Assembly (NCBI RefSeq): GCF_022513565.1
Contig: NZ_JAKWBE010000027.1
Span: 56,439 to 120,438, forward strand
DNA length: 64,000 nt
Source: Streptomyces gilvus
GTDB lineage: Bacteria > Actinomycetota > Actinomycetes > Streptomycetales > Streptomycetaceae
Reading direction: 5' to 3'
Shown here: in pieces, positions 16,819-25,669 of the stretch
Layout of the letters: each line of letters starts with the position of its first letter
Position numbering within the stretch: position 1 is the stretch's first letter
The notes under the pieces: model-generated
The model's database searches: none
The model's input: the letters and a program-made list of their open reading frames with translations, nothing else
Told to the model about the DNA's origin: nothing
Made by a program: the position numbers and the translations under genes

Positions 16819-17817
16819 TCAGTCCCTCTTTGTGGTCACCACGGACAACAGCGCCGCGTCACCCGGCAGGGTGAGCGTGCCCGCGGCCAGGTCGGCCGCG
16901 ATGCGCAGGGCGCCGCTCAGCGGATCACCGGCCGCCGCCGCCCGCCGCGCGTGCGGCAGCGCTCTGGTCAACTCCTGCTCCAGCGGTACGAGGAGGGGGG
17001 CGCCCAGGTTGAACAGGCCCCCGGTGACGGCGACCTGTGGCTCGCCCTCGGCCGGGCACACGGCCGCCGCGGACTCGGCCATGTGCCGGGCCGCCGCGCG
17101 CAGGATGCCGGCGGCCACCGGGTCGCTCCCGGCGCAGGCGCCGACCTCGGGTGCGAAGGAGGCGAGGACGGCGGGCCGGTCCGTACGGGGATACAGCCGC
17201 CCGGGGATTCCGGACGCCGGGCCGAACAACTCCTCGGCGCGGGCCAGCAGTTCCGCCGATCCGCCGGGCCGTCCGTCGTGGGCGCGCAGGGCGGCCTCCA
17301 GCCCGGCCCGGCCGATCCAGGCGCCGCTGCCGCAGTCGCCCAGCAGATGCCCCCAGCCGTCCGCGCGCCGCCAGCGCCGGAGATCCGTACCGAGGGCGAT
17401 GAGTCCCGTGCCACCGGCGATCACGGCACCGGGCCGCGCCCCGAGCGCACCGGTGTACGCGGTGACCGCGTCGGCGGCGAGAGCGACGGCCGGAACACCG
17501 AACTCCGCGCGCAGCGCCGCCGGAAGCCCGGCACGCAGGTCGTCACCGAGGGTGGCGAGCCCGGCGGCCCCGACAGCGGCCGCCCGCACCTCCGAGACCC
17601 CACTCTCGGCGAGCAACACCCGCACCAGGGGCGCCAGTCGCTCCATGAAGTGCCCGGCGTCGATCCCCCGCGCCCCGGTCCGCACCGGCCCCGCCGCCTC
17701 ACGCTGTCCGAGTACGTCCCCCTGCGCCGAGGCCACGACGACCCGCAGCCCCGAGCCCCCCGAGTCGACCGCGAGAACACCGGCCGAACCCCCTTCGCCG
17801 GCGTGCCCGCCGGTCAC
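16819..17817 (-). CDS. N-acetylglucosamine kinase-like (BadF/BadG ATPase fold)
   Basis: This 332-residue ASKHA-fold kinase has the phosphate-1 loop AVDSGGSGLR (about residues 16-25), a central AVIAGGTGLIALG adenosine/phosphate-2 region and GWGHLLGDCGSGAWIGRAGLEAAL, typical of GlcNAc kinases. It would phosphorylate an amino sugar in the cytoplasm. Its ATG overlaps the uracil-DNA glycosylase stop by 4 bp, so the two are co-translated. The 142 bp between it and the CbiX-like gene hold no further gene. Confidence 0.85.
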   Translation of the reverse strand: MTGGHAGEGGSAGVLAVDSGGSGLRVVVASAQGDVLGQREAAGPVRTGARGIDAGHFMERLAPLVRVLLAESGVSEVRAAAVGAAGLATLGDDLRAGLPAALRAEFGVPAVALAADAVTAYTGALGARPGAVIAGGTGLIALGTDLRRWRRADGWGHLLGDCGSGAWIGRAGLEAALRAHDGRPGGSAELLARAEELFGPASGIPGRLYPRTDRPAVLASFAPEVGACAGSDPVAAGILRAAARHMAESAAAVCPAEGEPQVAVTGGLFNLGAPLLVPLEQELTRALPHARRAAAAGDPLSGALRIAADLAAGTLTLPGDAALLSVVTTKRD

Positions 17818-18500
17818 GGCAGGCGCCAGTCCACCGGTTGGCCGCCCATGCCGACCAGGAGGTCGTTGGCCCGGCTGAAGGGACGGGAGCCGAAGAAGCC
17901 GCGGTCGGCGGACATGGGGGACGGATGGGCGGACTCCACCGACGGGAGGTTGCCGAGCAGCGGGCGCAGGTTGCGCGCGTCACGCCCCCACAGGATGGAC
18001 ACCATCGGCTTGCCGCGCCCGACGAGGGCCCGTATCGCCTGCTCGGTGACCTCTTCCCAGCCCTTGCCGCGATGCGCGCCCGGTTTGCGGGGCGCCGTCG
18101 TGAGCGCCCTGTTGAGCAGCAGCACCCCCTGCTGCGTCCAGGGCGTCAGATCACCGGTGGAGGGCTGGGACAGGCCCAGGTCGGTGTTCAGCTCCCGGAA
18201 GATGTTGATGAGGCTGCCCGGCAGCGGACGCACATCCGGAGCCACCGAGAACGACAGCCCCACCGCGTGCCCGGGCGTCGGATACGGGTCCTGACCCACG
18301 ATCAGGACCCGTACGTCGTCGAAGGGCTGCTGGAAGGCCCTGAGGACATTCGGACCCGCCGGGAGATAGGTGCGTCCCGCGGCGATCTCCGCCCGGAGGA
18401 AGTCCCCCATCTCGGCGATCCGCCCGGCGACGGGTTCCAGGGCATGCGCCCAGCCCGCTTCGACGATTTCATGCAACGGTCGTGGTGCCACGCGCGTCAC
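17814..18500 (-). CDS. ung: Uracil-DNA glycosylase, family 1
   Basis: This 228-residue base-excision-repair enzyme removes uracil from DNA. Motif A GQDPYPTPGHAVGLSFS carries the catalytic Asp71, and motif B HPSPMS carries His192. VLLLNRALTTAP and SILWG are also as in UNG. The frame is open upstream, but GTG18500 (VTRVAPRPLHEIV) gives the family length. It is the first gene of a two-gene unit with the kinase. Confidence 0.95.
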   Translation of the reverse strand: MTRVAPRPLHEIVEAGWAHALEPVAGRIAEMGDFLRAEIAAGRTYLPAGPNVLRAFQQPFDDVRVLIVGQDPYPTPGHAVGLSFSVAPDVRPLPGSLINIFRELNTDLGLSQPSTGDLTPWTQQGVLLLNRALTTAPRKPGAHRGKGWEEVTEQAIRALVGRGKPMVSILWGRDARNLRPLLGNLPSVESAHPSPMSADRGFFGSRPFSRANDLLVGMGGQPVDWRLP

Positions 18501-18564
18501 CCTACTGCCGTACGGGCAGCGGGGATCAACCGGTGGCCAAGGCCCCCCGTTCCCCCCTGACGGT

Positions 18565-19650
18565 TCATCCGACCACCGCGGCCCGCACACACAGGACGTC
18601 CGGCAGGTGCGAGGCCAACTGCCGCCAGTTGTCGCCGTCGTCGGCCGAGGCGAACACCTCGCCGTTGCGGTTGCCGAAGTACACGCCCGCCGGGTCGGCG
18701 TCGTCCGTGCACATCGCGTCCCGCAGCACCGTGCCGTAGTGGTCCTCCTGGGGCAGACCCGCCGACAGCGGCTCCCAGGACTTGCCGGCGTCCTGTGTGC
18801 GGAAGACCCGGCACCGGCGATCGGCCGGCACCCGGTCCGCGTCGGCGTTGATCGGGAACAGGTACGCCGTGTCACCGCGCCGCGGATGGGTCGCCGCCGC
18901 GAAGCCGAAGGTGGACGGCAGCCCCTCGCCGATGTCGGTCCAGTGCGCGCCCGCGTCGTCGCTGCGGTACACGCCCCAGTGGTTCTGCAGATACAGCCGG
19001 TCCGGGTTGGCCGCGTCGCGGGCGACCTTGTGCACGCACTGTCCGAACTCCGGGTTCGGATCCGGCAGGAACACCGCCGAGACCCCGGAGTTGGAGGGCG
19101 TCCAGCTCGCGCCGCCGTCCGTGGTCCTGAAGACCCCGGCGGTGGAGACCGCGACCGTCACCGACCGCGGGTCGCGCCGGTCGGTGAGTACGGTGTGCAG
19201 GCCCTCACCGCCGCCACCGGGCACCCACTTCGACCGGGTGGGGTGCTCCCACAGCGGACGGACCAGCTCGAAGGTCTCCCCGCGGTCCTCCGAGCGGTAC
19301 AGCGCGGCCGGCTCGGTGCCCGCGTACACCACGTCGTCCTCCGCGGCGGCCGGATGCAGCTGCCACACCCGCTCCAGCGAGGCGCCTGTGTCCTTGGGGA
19401 ACTTCACGGCCGGCTGCGGTGGTTCCACCCAGGTGCGGCCCAGGTCGTCGGAGTGGAAGACCGACGGACCCCAATGGGAGCTGTCGCCCCCGGCCAGCAG
19501 GCGCGGGCGGTCCCCTCGGGTGTCGATGGCCACCGAGTAGACAGCTTGCGCGTTGAAATACGGACTCTCGTCGAACTCCCATTCGCTCCCGCGCCTGCGC
19601 CCGATGAACAGGCCTTTTCGTGTGCCCACGGCGAGCAGTACCTCGGTCAT
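18565..19650 (-). CDS. BNR/sialidase-like repeat protein
   Basis: This protein of about 361 residues reads as a beta-propeller with repeated Asp-box-like motifs: SDDLGRTWVEP, SEDRGETFELV, TTDGGASWTPS, SDDAGAHWTDI, TQDAGKSWEP, SADDGDNWRQ. Such WD40/BNR proteins often bind or cleave glycans, but this one has no signal peptide and its activity is unknown. ATG19650 is chosen because GGAGGTGA lies 6 bp upstream and MTEVLLAVGTRKGLF is a plausible first strand. A GTG at 19707, in frame and also preceded by AGGAGGTGA, is an alternative start. Confidence 0.8.
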   Translation of the reverse strand: MTEVLLAVGTRKGLFIGRRRGSEWEFDESPYFNAQAVYSVAIDTRGDRPRLLAGGDSSHWGPSVFHSDDLGRTWVEPPQPAVKFPKDTGASLERVWQLHPAAAEDDVVYAGTEPAALYRSEDRGETFELVRPLWEHPTRSKWVPGGGGEGLHTVLTDRRDPRSVTVAVSTAGVFRTTDGGASWTPSNSGVSAVFLPDPNPEFGQCVHKVARDAANPDRLYLQNHWGVYRSDDAGAHWTDIGEGLPSTFGFAAATHPRRGDTAYLFPINADADRVPADRRCRVFRTQDAGKSWEPLSAGLPQEDHYGTVLRDAMCTDDADPAGVYFGNRNGEVFASADDGDNWRQLASHLPDVLCVRAAVVG

Positions 19651-19920
19651 GCCGATCACCTCCGCGACGTCCTTGTCCCAGACATCGGCCAGTCTGCACC
19701 CCACCACTGACAGTCACCTCCTGGGTCGGCGTCGTCGCAGGTCAGGCGGCGATGGCGGGACGGGCTCCCGGATCTTGTGGCCTCTTTCACGAACAGGCCC
19801 GCGCGAGCGGGGTACTCGTGCGACCGTCGAGACAGGGGGAGTCGCCCTGAGCATCAGGGGACCTTCGCCCGTATGGGAGGGAGGTCGGGGATCGTTGTGC
19901 TCATGAGGAGGATGCCTTCG

Positions 19921-20505
19921 ATGGCGTTCCGTGGTCCGAAGGTGTGGCTGTGGCGCTGGCGGCGCAACCCGCTCAAGCGTCGCGCCGACACGGTGGAGGC
20001 CTGGGTCGTGCTGGGTGCCTGGCTGGTGACCGTGGTCGCCGGGGTACTGGCCGGTCTGGCGGCGACCCAGTCCGTCGAGCACGGGCTGGCCCGTGAGCGG
20101 GTGGAATGGCGCCGGATCGAGGCGCGGCTCACCGAGAAGGCACCCGGGAAGCCGGCCCCCGGCACCGGGACGGCCGGCGGCGAGCAGGTCTGGGGCACGG
20201 TCCGCTGGACCGCGCCGGACGGCTCCGGCCACACCGGCCAGGTCCGGGTCCACCCCGGCAGCCCGGCCGGCTCCACGGTCCCGATCTGGTCGGACCGCCA
20301 GGGTCACCTGGTCACCAAGCCGGCCACCGCCTCCCAGGCCCAGCTGCGGGCCTCCCTGATCGGCGTCCTGGTCGGCATCAGCGCGGCAGCGGTCCCCTTC
20401 GTGGGCGGACGAGTCCTGTGCGGCCGCCTGGAACGCCGCCGCATGGCCCAGTGGGACACCGAGTGGTCCCGCTTCGGCCCGCTGTGGGGACGCAAGACAC
20501 GGTGA
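19921..20505 (+). CDS. Rv1733c-like two-TM membrane protein
   Basis: This 194-residue protein has a basic start (MAFRGPKVWLWRWRRNPLKRR), a membrane helix at about residues 24-45, an extracytoplasmic domain of about 90 residues (VWGTVRWTAPDGSGHTGQVRV), and a second helix at about 140-160 followed by a basic tail. This matches the Rv1733c family, which is abundant in Streptomyces and has unknown function. ATG19921 has AGGAGG 9 bp upstream; in-frame ATGs at 19903 and 19912 are less well placed. Confidence 0.8.
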   Translation: MAFRGPKVWLWRWRRNPLKRRADTVEAWVVLGAWLVTVVAGVLAGLAATQSVEHGLARERVEWRRIEARLTEKAPGKPAPGTGTAGGEQVWGTVRWTAPDGSGHTGQVRVHPGSPAGSTVPIWSDRQGHLVTKPATASQAQLRASLIGVLVGISAAAVPFVGGRVLCGRLERRRMAQWDTEWSRFGPLWGRKTR

Positions 20506-20958
20506 CGGGACGACGAGGGGCACGCTGAAGCCGGCACGCCGCGGACGGCAGGTGCCGTGCGGCAGCGGTGGCTGAGCGACGCGGGATGAGCCGGCTGACG
20601 GGTTGGGCAGCACAGGGGGGCCACGCCTCCCAATGAGTGACGCGGCGCCGGACTGGTCAACTGCCTCACCAGCAGGGCGATCCGGGCTCACCCGGTCGTC
20701 GAGCGCGGAGTGCAGGGTCCGCAGCAGCTGGGAGCCCTCCTCGTCCGAGGGCCGCAGTCGCCGCAGATGGCCGATGAGCGTGTCGGTGTCGGGCCGGTCG
20801 GGCTCCTGCGGTCGGCCCTGCGGCCGCTCGGACCGGTTTGTCGATCCCCGTGAACACGTTGTCCTCCCCAGGCGCAGTGCCAACTGATCGCGCGTGTGCA
20901 CCACGGCACTGACAACGCAGTGGAATCAGGGGGTGACGCTGTGCCCGGGGGCTCGGCT
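20506..20958. other. 453-bp gap with no convincing gene
   Basis: Several overlapping frames stay open but none has a recognisable family, normal codon bias and a ribosome site together. A minus-strand stretch near 20680-20790 (DTLIGHLRRLRPSDEEGSQLLRTLHSALDD) has protein-like composition and could be a remnant of a small helical protein. No clear terminator was found. Confidence 0.4.
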
Positions 20959-22626
20959 TCAGCCGTCGGCGGGCAGCGCCCGCTCCAGGATCGCGTCCAC
21001 GTCGGCGCCGTCGGGCAGGGTGCCGAAAGCGTGGCCCCAGTCGCCGCCCAGCCGGGTCGCGCAGAAGGCGTCGGCGACGGCGGGCGGGGCGTGCCGGACC
21101 AGCAGGGAGGCCTGCAGGGCCAGGGCCATCAGCTCCACCAGCCGGCGCGCGCCGGCCTCGGACCCGGCGGTCAGCAGCCCCTCCAGCCGGACCGCTGCCG
21201 CGTCCAGCCGGGCGTCCGCGCCGCGCGCCAGGGCGAGTTCGTCGAACAGGGCGTGCGCGGTGGCGGGTTCACGCCTGAGCGCCCGCAGCACGTCCAGGGC
21301 GTTGACGTTCCCCGAGCCCTCCCAGATCGACAGCAGGGGTGCCTCGCGGTAGTGGCGGGGCATGCCGGACTCCTCGACGTAGCCGTTGCCGCCCAGGCAC
21401 TCCAGGGCCTCCGCGGTGAAGGCCGGGCCCCGCTTGGTGACCCAGTACTTGCCGACGGCTGTCGCGATCCGCCGGAAGGCCGCCTCGCCCGCGTCGCCGC
21501 GGACCGCCCGGTCGGCGGCCCCGGACAGCCGCAGGGTGAGCGTCGTGGCGGCCTCGGACTCCAGCGCCAGGTCGGCCAGGACGTTGCGCATCAGCGGCTG
21601 GTCGATCAGCCGCGCCCCGAAGGCGCTGCGGTGGCGCACATGGTGGCCCGCCTCGACCAGCGTCCTGCGCATGAGCGTGGCCGACATCATCACGCAGTCC
21701 AGGCGGGTGCAGTTGACCATCTCGATGATCGTCTTCACCCCCCGGCCCTCGGGTCCGACCAGCCAGGCCACGGTTCCGTCGAACTCCGGCTCTGAGGAGG
21801 CGTTGGAGCGGTTGCCCAGCTTGTCCTTGAGGCGCTGGATGCGGAAGGTGTTGCGGCTGCCGTCCGGCAGGATCCGCGGCACCAGGAAGCAGGAGAGCCC
21901 CCCTTTGTCCCTGAGAGGGGATGCCTGCGCCAGTACCAGGAACACGTCGCACATCGGTGCCGAGGTGAACCACTTGTGCCCGCGCAGGGTGTACACGCCG
22001 GGCTCGGCGGTCGGGGTCGCCAGGGTGGTGTTCGTCCGGACGTCCGAGCCGCCCTGTTTCTCGGTCATCCCCATGCCGGCGAGCAGACCGGGCTTCTCCG
22101 TCGGGACCCGCAGCTCCGGGTCGTACTCCCTGCTGGTCAGCAACGGCTCGTAGATCTTGGCCAGTTCCGGCTGGGCACGCAGGGCGGGGACGGCCGCGTA
22201 CGTCATCGACGTCGGACAGCCGTGCCCGGCTTCGGTGTGCCCCCACACCAGTCCGCCCGCCGTGCGCGCGACATGGGCGCCGGGGCGGTCGTCCGCCCAG
22301 GGCGCGCCCGCAAGACCCTCGGCGACGGCGGCCCGCAGCAGGTGGTGCCAGCTCGGGTGGAACTCGACCTCGTCGACCCGGTTGCCGTACCGGTCGTGGG
22401 TGCGCAGCACCGGTTCGTGGACGTTGGCCCGTTCGGCCCACTCCTGCGCCTCGGCGCTGCCGGCCCGCAGTCCGAGCCGGCGGATCTCCTCCTCGGCCCA
22501 CCCGGCGCCCTCCCGGCGCAGCCCCTCGAGCAGGGCGGTGTCCTGGGCGGCGTCGTAGGGCGTCAACGGGGGCGGCTGGTTGGTGACGTCATGGGTGGCG
22601 TGCGCGGGTGTGGGTGTCGAGGTCAT
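20959..22626 (-). CDS. Acyl-CoA dehydrogenase, AidB-like
   Basis: This 555-residue flavoprotein resembles AidB and isovaleryl-CoA-dehydrogenase-like enzymes. Signatures include GMGMTEKQGGSDVRTN, YTLRGHKWFTSAPMCDVFLVLAQ, a central LKDKLGNRSNASSEPEFDG, and EALECLGGNGYVEESGMPRHYREAPLLSIWEGSGNV near residues 415-450. AidB proteins bind DNA and FAD and are linked to alkylation defence; a plain acyl-CoA oxidation role is equally possible. ATG22626 is the only in-frame start near the divergent regulator. The PaaX gene is divergent with palindromes between, so PaaX-type control is likely. Confidence 0.88.
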   Translation of the reverse strand: MTSTPTPAHATHDVTNQPPPLTPYDAAQDTALLEGLRREGAGWAEEEIRRLGLRAGSAEAQEWAERANVHEPVLRTHDRYGNRVDEVEFHPSWHHLLRAAVAEGLAGAPWADDRPGAHVARTAGGLVWGHTEAGHGCPTSMTYAAVPALRAQPELAKIYEPLLTSREYDPELRVPTEKPGLLAGMGMTEKQGGSDVRTNTTLATPTAEPGVYTLRGHKWFTSAPMCDVFLVLAQASPLRDKGGLSCFLVPRILPDGSRNTFRIQRLKDKLGNRSNASSEPEFDGTVAWLVGPEGRGVKTIIEMVNCTRLDCVMMSATLMRRTLVEAGHHVRHRSAFGARLIDQPLMRNVLADLALESEAATTLTLRLSGAADRAVRGDAGEAAFRRIATAVGKYWVTKRGPAFTAEALECLGGNGYVEESGMPRHYREAPLLSIWEGSGNVNALDVLRALRREPATAHALFDELALARGADARLDAAAVRLEGLLTAGSEAGARRLVELMALALQASLLVRHAPPAVADAFCATRLGGDWGHAFGTLPDGADVDAILERALPADG

Positions 22627-22633
22627 GCCGCCA

Positions 22634-22694
22634 TGTTGCACCTTTCTTCGGCTGTAGCAATGTTGCAACAAGGAGGCGCACGTACAGTACGTGC
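22634..22694. promoter_or_regulatory. Palindromes in the acyl-CoA dehydrogenase / paaX-like intergenic region
   Basis: Three symmetric elements lie in the 64-bp divergent gap: a half site TGTTGCA (22634-22640), the perfect palindrome TGTTGCAACA (22661-22670), and GCACGTA-CAG-TACGTGC (22678-22694), the last overlapping the paaX-like start. They are likely regulator-binding sites controlling both directions. Confidence 0.55.
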
Positions 22695-23443
22695 CCATGC
22701 GCATGAACGTGTCAGAGCCGTCCGGCGAGGTCGACCTGCGGCCGCTGTCCGCGCGGTCGGTCGTGCTGAGCCTGCTGCTGGGCACGCATCCGCCGGAGCT
22801 GCCGGTGAAGGAGCTCATCCGCGTGGTGGAGCCGTTCGGGGTCGGCGGCTCCACGCTGCGTGCCGCGCTCAGCCGCATGGTGAACGCCGGTGACCTGCGG
22901 CGCACGGACTCCGTCTACCGGCTCAGCGACCGGCTCCTGGCCCGCCAGCGCCGCCAGGACGAGGCCGTGGAGGCCCGCACGCGCGCGTGGGACGGCGACT
23001 GGGAGATGGTGGTGATCACGGCGACGGGCCGTGGCCCCGCCGAACGTGCCGAGCTGCGCGCCCGCCTCAGCGCCCTGCGGCTGGCCGAACTCCGCGAGGG
23101 CGTCTGGCTGCGCCCCGCCAACCTGATCCGCCGCGTTCCGCGGGAGGAGCTGGCGCCGGTGGCGCAGTCCTACTCCGCCCGGCCCGACCGTCCCGCGCGT
23201 GAACTGGCCGCCGCCCTGTGGCCCTTGGACGCCTGGGCCGCCACGGCCCGCGCCCTGCTCGCCCACCTCGCCGAGGCGGACCTCCCGGCGGACCGCTTCA
23301 CGGCCTTCGCGGCGGTCGTACGCCATCTGCTCGCCGATCCCGTGCTGCCCCCCGAACTGCTCCCCGCCGACTGGCCTGGCGCACCCCTGCGCACCGCCTA
23401 CGCGCGGTACCAGCGGGAGATCACCGGAGCCGTCACCCGATGA
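22691..23443 (+). CDS. PaaX family transcriptional regulator
   Basis: This 250-residue protein has a PaaX N-terminal winged helix (RSVVLSLLLGTHPPELPVKELIRVVEPFGVGGSTLRAALSRMVNAGDLRR) and a C-terminal PaaX-like domain (WLRPANL, LAAALWPLDAWAATARALLAHL). Family members repress aromatic or acyl-CoA catabolism genes in response to CoA thioesters. GTG22691 with AGGAGG upstream is the likely start; ATG22697 is an alternative. Its divergent acyl-CoA dehydrogenase is the probable target. Confidence 0.9.
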   Translation: MPMRMNVSEPSGEVDLRPLSARSVVLSLLLGTHPPELPVKELIRVVEPFGVGGSTLRAALSRMVNAGDLRRTDSVYRLSDRLLARQRRQDEAVEARTRAWDGDWEMVVITATGRGPAERAELRARLSALRLAELREGVWLRPANLIRRVPREELAPVAQSYSARPDRPARELAAALWPLDAWAATARALLAHLAEADLPADRFTAFAAVVRHLLADPVLPPELLPADWPGAPLRTAYARYQREITGAVTR

Positions 23444-23448
23444 CACGG

Positions 23449-23489
23449 CGGCCGTACGAAGCGCCGCGCGGCTGCGCTTCGTACGGCCG
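23449..23489. terminator. Strong bidirectional terminator
   Basis: A perfect 16-bp stem (CGGCCGTACGAAGCGC with its complement) with a 9-nt loop lies between the convergent PaaX and pectate lyase genes. Confidence 0.88.
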
Positions 23490-23518
23490 GATCCACCGTG
23501 GGGGGGAACGAACGGCGT

Positions 23519-24322
23519 CTACTTGTAGGTGATGTCCGAGCTGGAGTACTTGCAGTAGGTCCCGTCGGGACCGCTGCCGTTCTTGGGCGGCTCGGCGCCG
23601 GTGTTGTTGCCGATGTACTTCTGGCACGGCACGATCTTCTTGCTGCTGTCGCCGACGATCGTGATCTTCTTCAGGGTCGCGCTGTCGCCGTAGTTGGTGT
23701 TGATCCCGACGAGCGCGCTGCCCTTGTAGGTCGCCTCGATGGTGTTGAGGTTGATCGTCCGCTTGTACTGCGTCTTGCAGTTGCCGCAGGAGCGCACCAG
23801 CTTGCCGAAGTTCTTCACGGCGAAGTTGGAGACGTTCAGGGTGCCGGCGCCGTTGAACTGGAACACCTTGTCGCTGGCTTCCTTGGCGCCGCCACCGGAG
23901 ACGGTGTAGACGTTCGAGGACGAGGAGCCCCTGAACGTCGCCGCGTCCTCGCCGACGTCCTCCCACCACACGTTCTGCAGCGTGCAGCTGCCCTCACAGT
24001 GGATGCCGTCGGCGGCCGGGGCGCCGATGATGACGTTCTTGAGGACGGCGCCGGGCGCCAGGTCCAGGATCGGGTCCTGGTCCTCGCTCTGGCCGCCGGT
24101 GCCGAGGTCGCCGCTGCCGTAGAGGCGCTTCATCCCGTAGTCCTTGGTGCCGGAGACCGAGATGGTGGCGGTGACGGCCTGACTGCCGTTGGCGGTGGGC
24201 CAGGTGGCGGCGCTCGCCGGACCTGCTCCGTCTGTCATGATCATGACAGATGAGAGGCCGAGTGCGGCCAGTGCGCCGAGCAGTGCCCGGCGACGCGCAC
24301 GCGTGCGTGCTGGTGGAGTCAT
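23519..24322 (-). CDS. Secreted pectate lyase, PL3 family
   Basis: This 267-residue protein has an Arg-rich signal peptide with cleavage near ASAATWP. The mature right-handed beta-helix reads as polysaccharide lyase family 3: DQDPILDLAPGAVLKNVIIGAPAADGIHCEGSCTLQNVWWEDVGEDAATFRG, then KVFQFNGAGTLNVSNFAVKNFGKLVRSCGNC and INTNYGD. It would cleave polygalacturonate by Ca-dependent beta-elimination. It follows the PL1 lyase by 28 bp, so the pair is probably one operon. Confidence 0.92.
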   Translation of the reverse strand: MTPPARTRARRRALLGALAALGLSSVMIMTDGAGPASAATWPTANGSQAVTATISVSGTKDYGMKRLYGSGDLGTGGQSEDQDPILDLAPGAVLKNVIIGAPAADGIHCEGSCTLQNVWWEDVGEDAATFRGSSSSNVYTVSGGGAKEASDKVFQFNGAGTLNVSNFAVKNFGKLVRSCGNCKTQYKRTINLNTIEATYKGSALVGINTNYGDSATLKKITIVGDSSKKIVPCQKYIGNNTGAEPPKNGSGPDGTYCKYSSSDITYK

Positions 24323-24350
24323 GTCCCGATGCCTTCTTCCGGATGGGGGG

Positions 24351-25328
24351 TCAGAGCTTGCCGGCGCCCGCGCCGGCGGTCACCGAGGCGACGACGGACG
24401 ACGCCGGTTCGGCGGTGTAGCCGTAGGGCGGGCTGGTGAAGGTGCCGACCTGGGAGATCTCGGTCGCGGCTCCGCCGAGATCGTTCCCGGACAGGTTGGC
24501 GTAACCGTCCTCGTCGCTGTCCCGCTCGGTCGTCACGGCGACCTGGGTGCTGCGGAAGACGTTGTTCTGTACGAACATCTGCGCGCCCATGCGCGAGTGC
24601 ACGGCCGTCTCGGCGCCCACGACGTAGTTGTCGTAGAAGTGCCCGGTGCCGAAGCGCAGGCTGGGGATGCGGGAGTTGACGTTGTCGAACCAGTTGTGGT
24701 GGTACGTCACCCGCAGATGCCCGGTGTCCTCGCTCGCGTTGTTGTCGCTGTGACCGACGAGCGAACCCTTGTAGTGGTTCTTGAACGTGTTCCAGGACAC
24801 CGTGACGAAGTCCGAGGCGTGCGTGATGTCGACCAGGCCGTCGTAGTAGTCCTTGCCGTGATCACGGTCCGAGGACAGCGAGTTGTGGTCGATCCACACC
24901 TTCGTCGACTTCTGGACCGTGATCGCGTCCGTGCCGACCGCCTTGCTGATGTTGAGGTTGCGGACGACGACGTTGGTCGCGTTCTTCAGCCGCAGCCCGC
25001 CGCCGGTGAACCCGGACGACGAACCGACGCCCAGCACCGTGGTGTTGGAACCGATGTCGACCTGACCGCTGAGCGGGATCAGGCCGCTGACCTTGACCAC
25101 CTTCGCGGTGCTGCCGGAGACCGCCGACTTGAAGGAGCTCAGCGTCGACACGGTGACCGCCGAGGCGCTGCCGCCGCCGGTCGTCCCCGCGCCGAACCCG
25201 ACCGGCGAGGACTCGGCCGCTCCGGCGGACTGGGGAAGCGCCAGCGCGGCGACGGTCGCGAGGGCGGCCGCCCCGGCCGTCAGCAGGGCGGATCTTTGCG
25301 GGTGTGCACGTGGGGGGCCAGTACGCAT
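24351..25328 (-). CDS. Secreted pectate lyase, PL1 family
   Basis: This 325-residue extracellular lyase has a signal peptide ending near SAGAAESS. Its parallel beta-helix carries the PL1 signatures: VWIDHNSLSSDRDHGKDYYDGLVDIT with Ca-binding acidic residues, VTYHHNWFDNV and the catalytic SRIPSLRFG (RxPxxR). ATG25328 is preferred because GAAGGGA lies 9 bp upstream; an in-frame start at 25352 is possible. It leads the two-gene pectinase unit and has a LacI-type palindrome about 140 bp upstream. Confidence 0.93.
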   Translation of the reverse strand: MRTGPPRAHPQRSALLTAGAAALATVAALALPQSAGAAESSPVGFGAGTTGGGSASAVTVSTLSSFKSAVSGSTAKVVKVSGLIPLSGQVDIGSNTTVLGVGSSSGFTGGGLRLKNATNVVVRNLNISKAVGTDAITVQKSTKVWIDHNSLSSDRDHGKDYYDGLVDITHASDFVTVSWNTFKNHYKGSLVGHSDNNASEDTGHLRVTYHHNWFDNVNSRIPSLRFGTGHFYDNYVVGAETAVHSRMGAQMFVQNNVFRSTQVAVTTERDSDEDGYANLSGNDLGGAATEISQVGTFTSPPYGYTAEPASSVVASVTAGAGAGKL

Positions 25329-25468
25329 GCGGGTGCGTCCCTTCGAGAGCACTTGCCTGAACGAGTACGTGAACGACGTACGCCATGTAGAACTCCGCGC
25401 GCGAGCACCGTGACCGTTCAGGGCCGACGGGGTCCCTGTCGGTCACACTGCTGAACGGAACGTAAGGG

Positions 25469-25480
25469 GAAAGCGCTTTC
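25469..25480. promoter_or_regulatory. LacI-type palindrome upstream of PL1
   Basis: GAAAGCGCTTTC is a perfect 12-bp palindrome with the central CG typical of LacI-family operators. It lies 141 bp upstream of the PL1 start in the divergent pectinase/esterase region. A CCGTTCAG...CTGAACGG inverted repeat (25414-25458) lies next to it on the pectinase side. Confidence 0.55.
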
Positions 25481-25560
25481 TCGTCAACGCCTCGCGCCGA
25501 ACACATTCAGACAGCGCAGGCGGGAGGCAAGGGCTGTCCGGTTCGGGTGGGGAACTTCTG

Positions 25561-25574
25561 TGGGAGCGCTTCCA
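25561..25574. promoter_or_regulatory. CebR-like operator upstream of the CBM2 esterase
   Basis: TGGGAGCGCTTCCA matches the known Streptomyces CebR box (TGGGAGCGCTCCCA) at 13 of 14 positions and lies about 96 bp upstream of the esterase ATG. CebR is the cellobiose-responsive repressor of cellulase genes, which fits a target with a cellulose-binding module. Confidence 0.72.
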
Positions 25575-25669
25575 TGACGGTCGTGTCCATGCCACCATGC
25601 GGGCGGACGCGTCCCCTTTTCCGAGAGATTCCCGAGACCTTCCGTGCGGTTTCCGAAAGGGGTGAGTCG

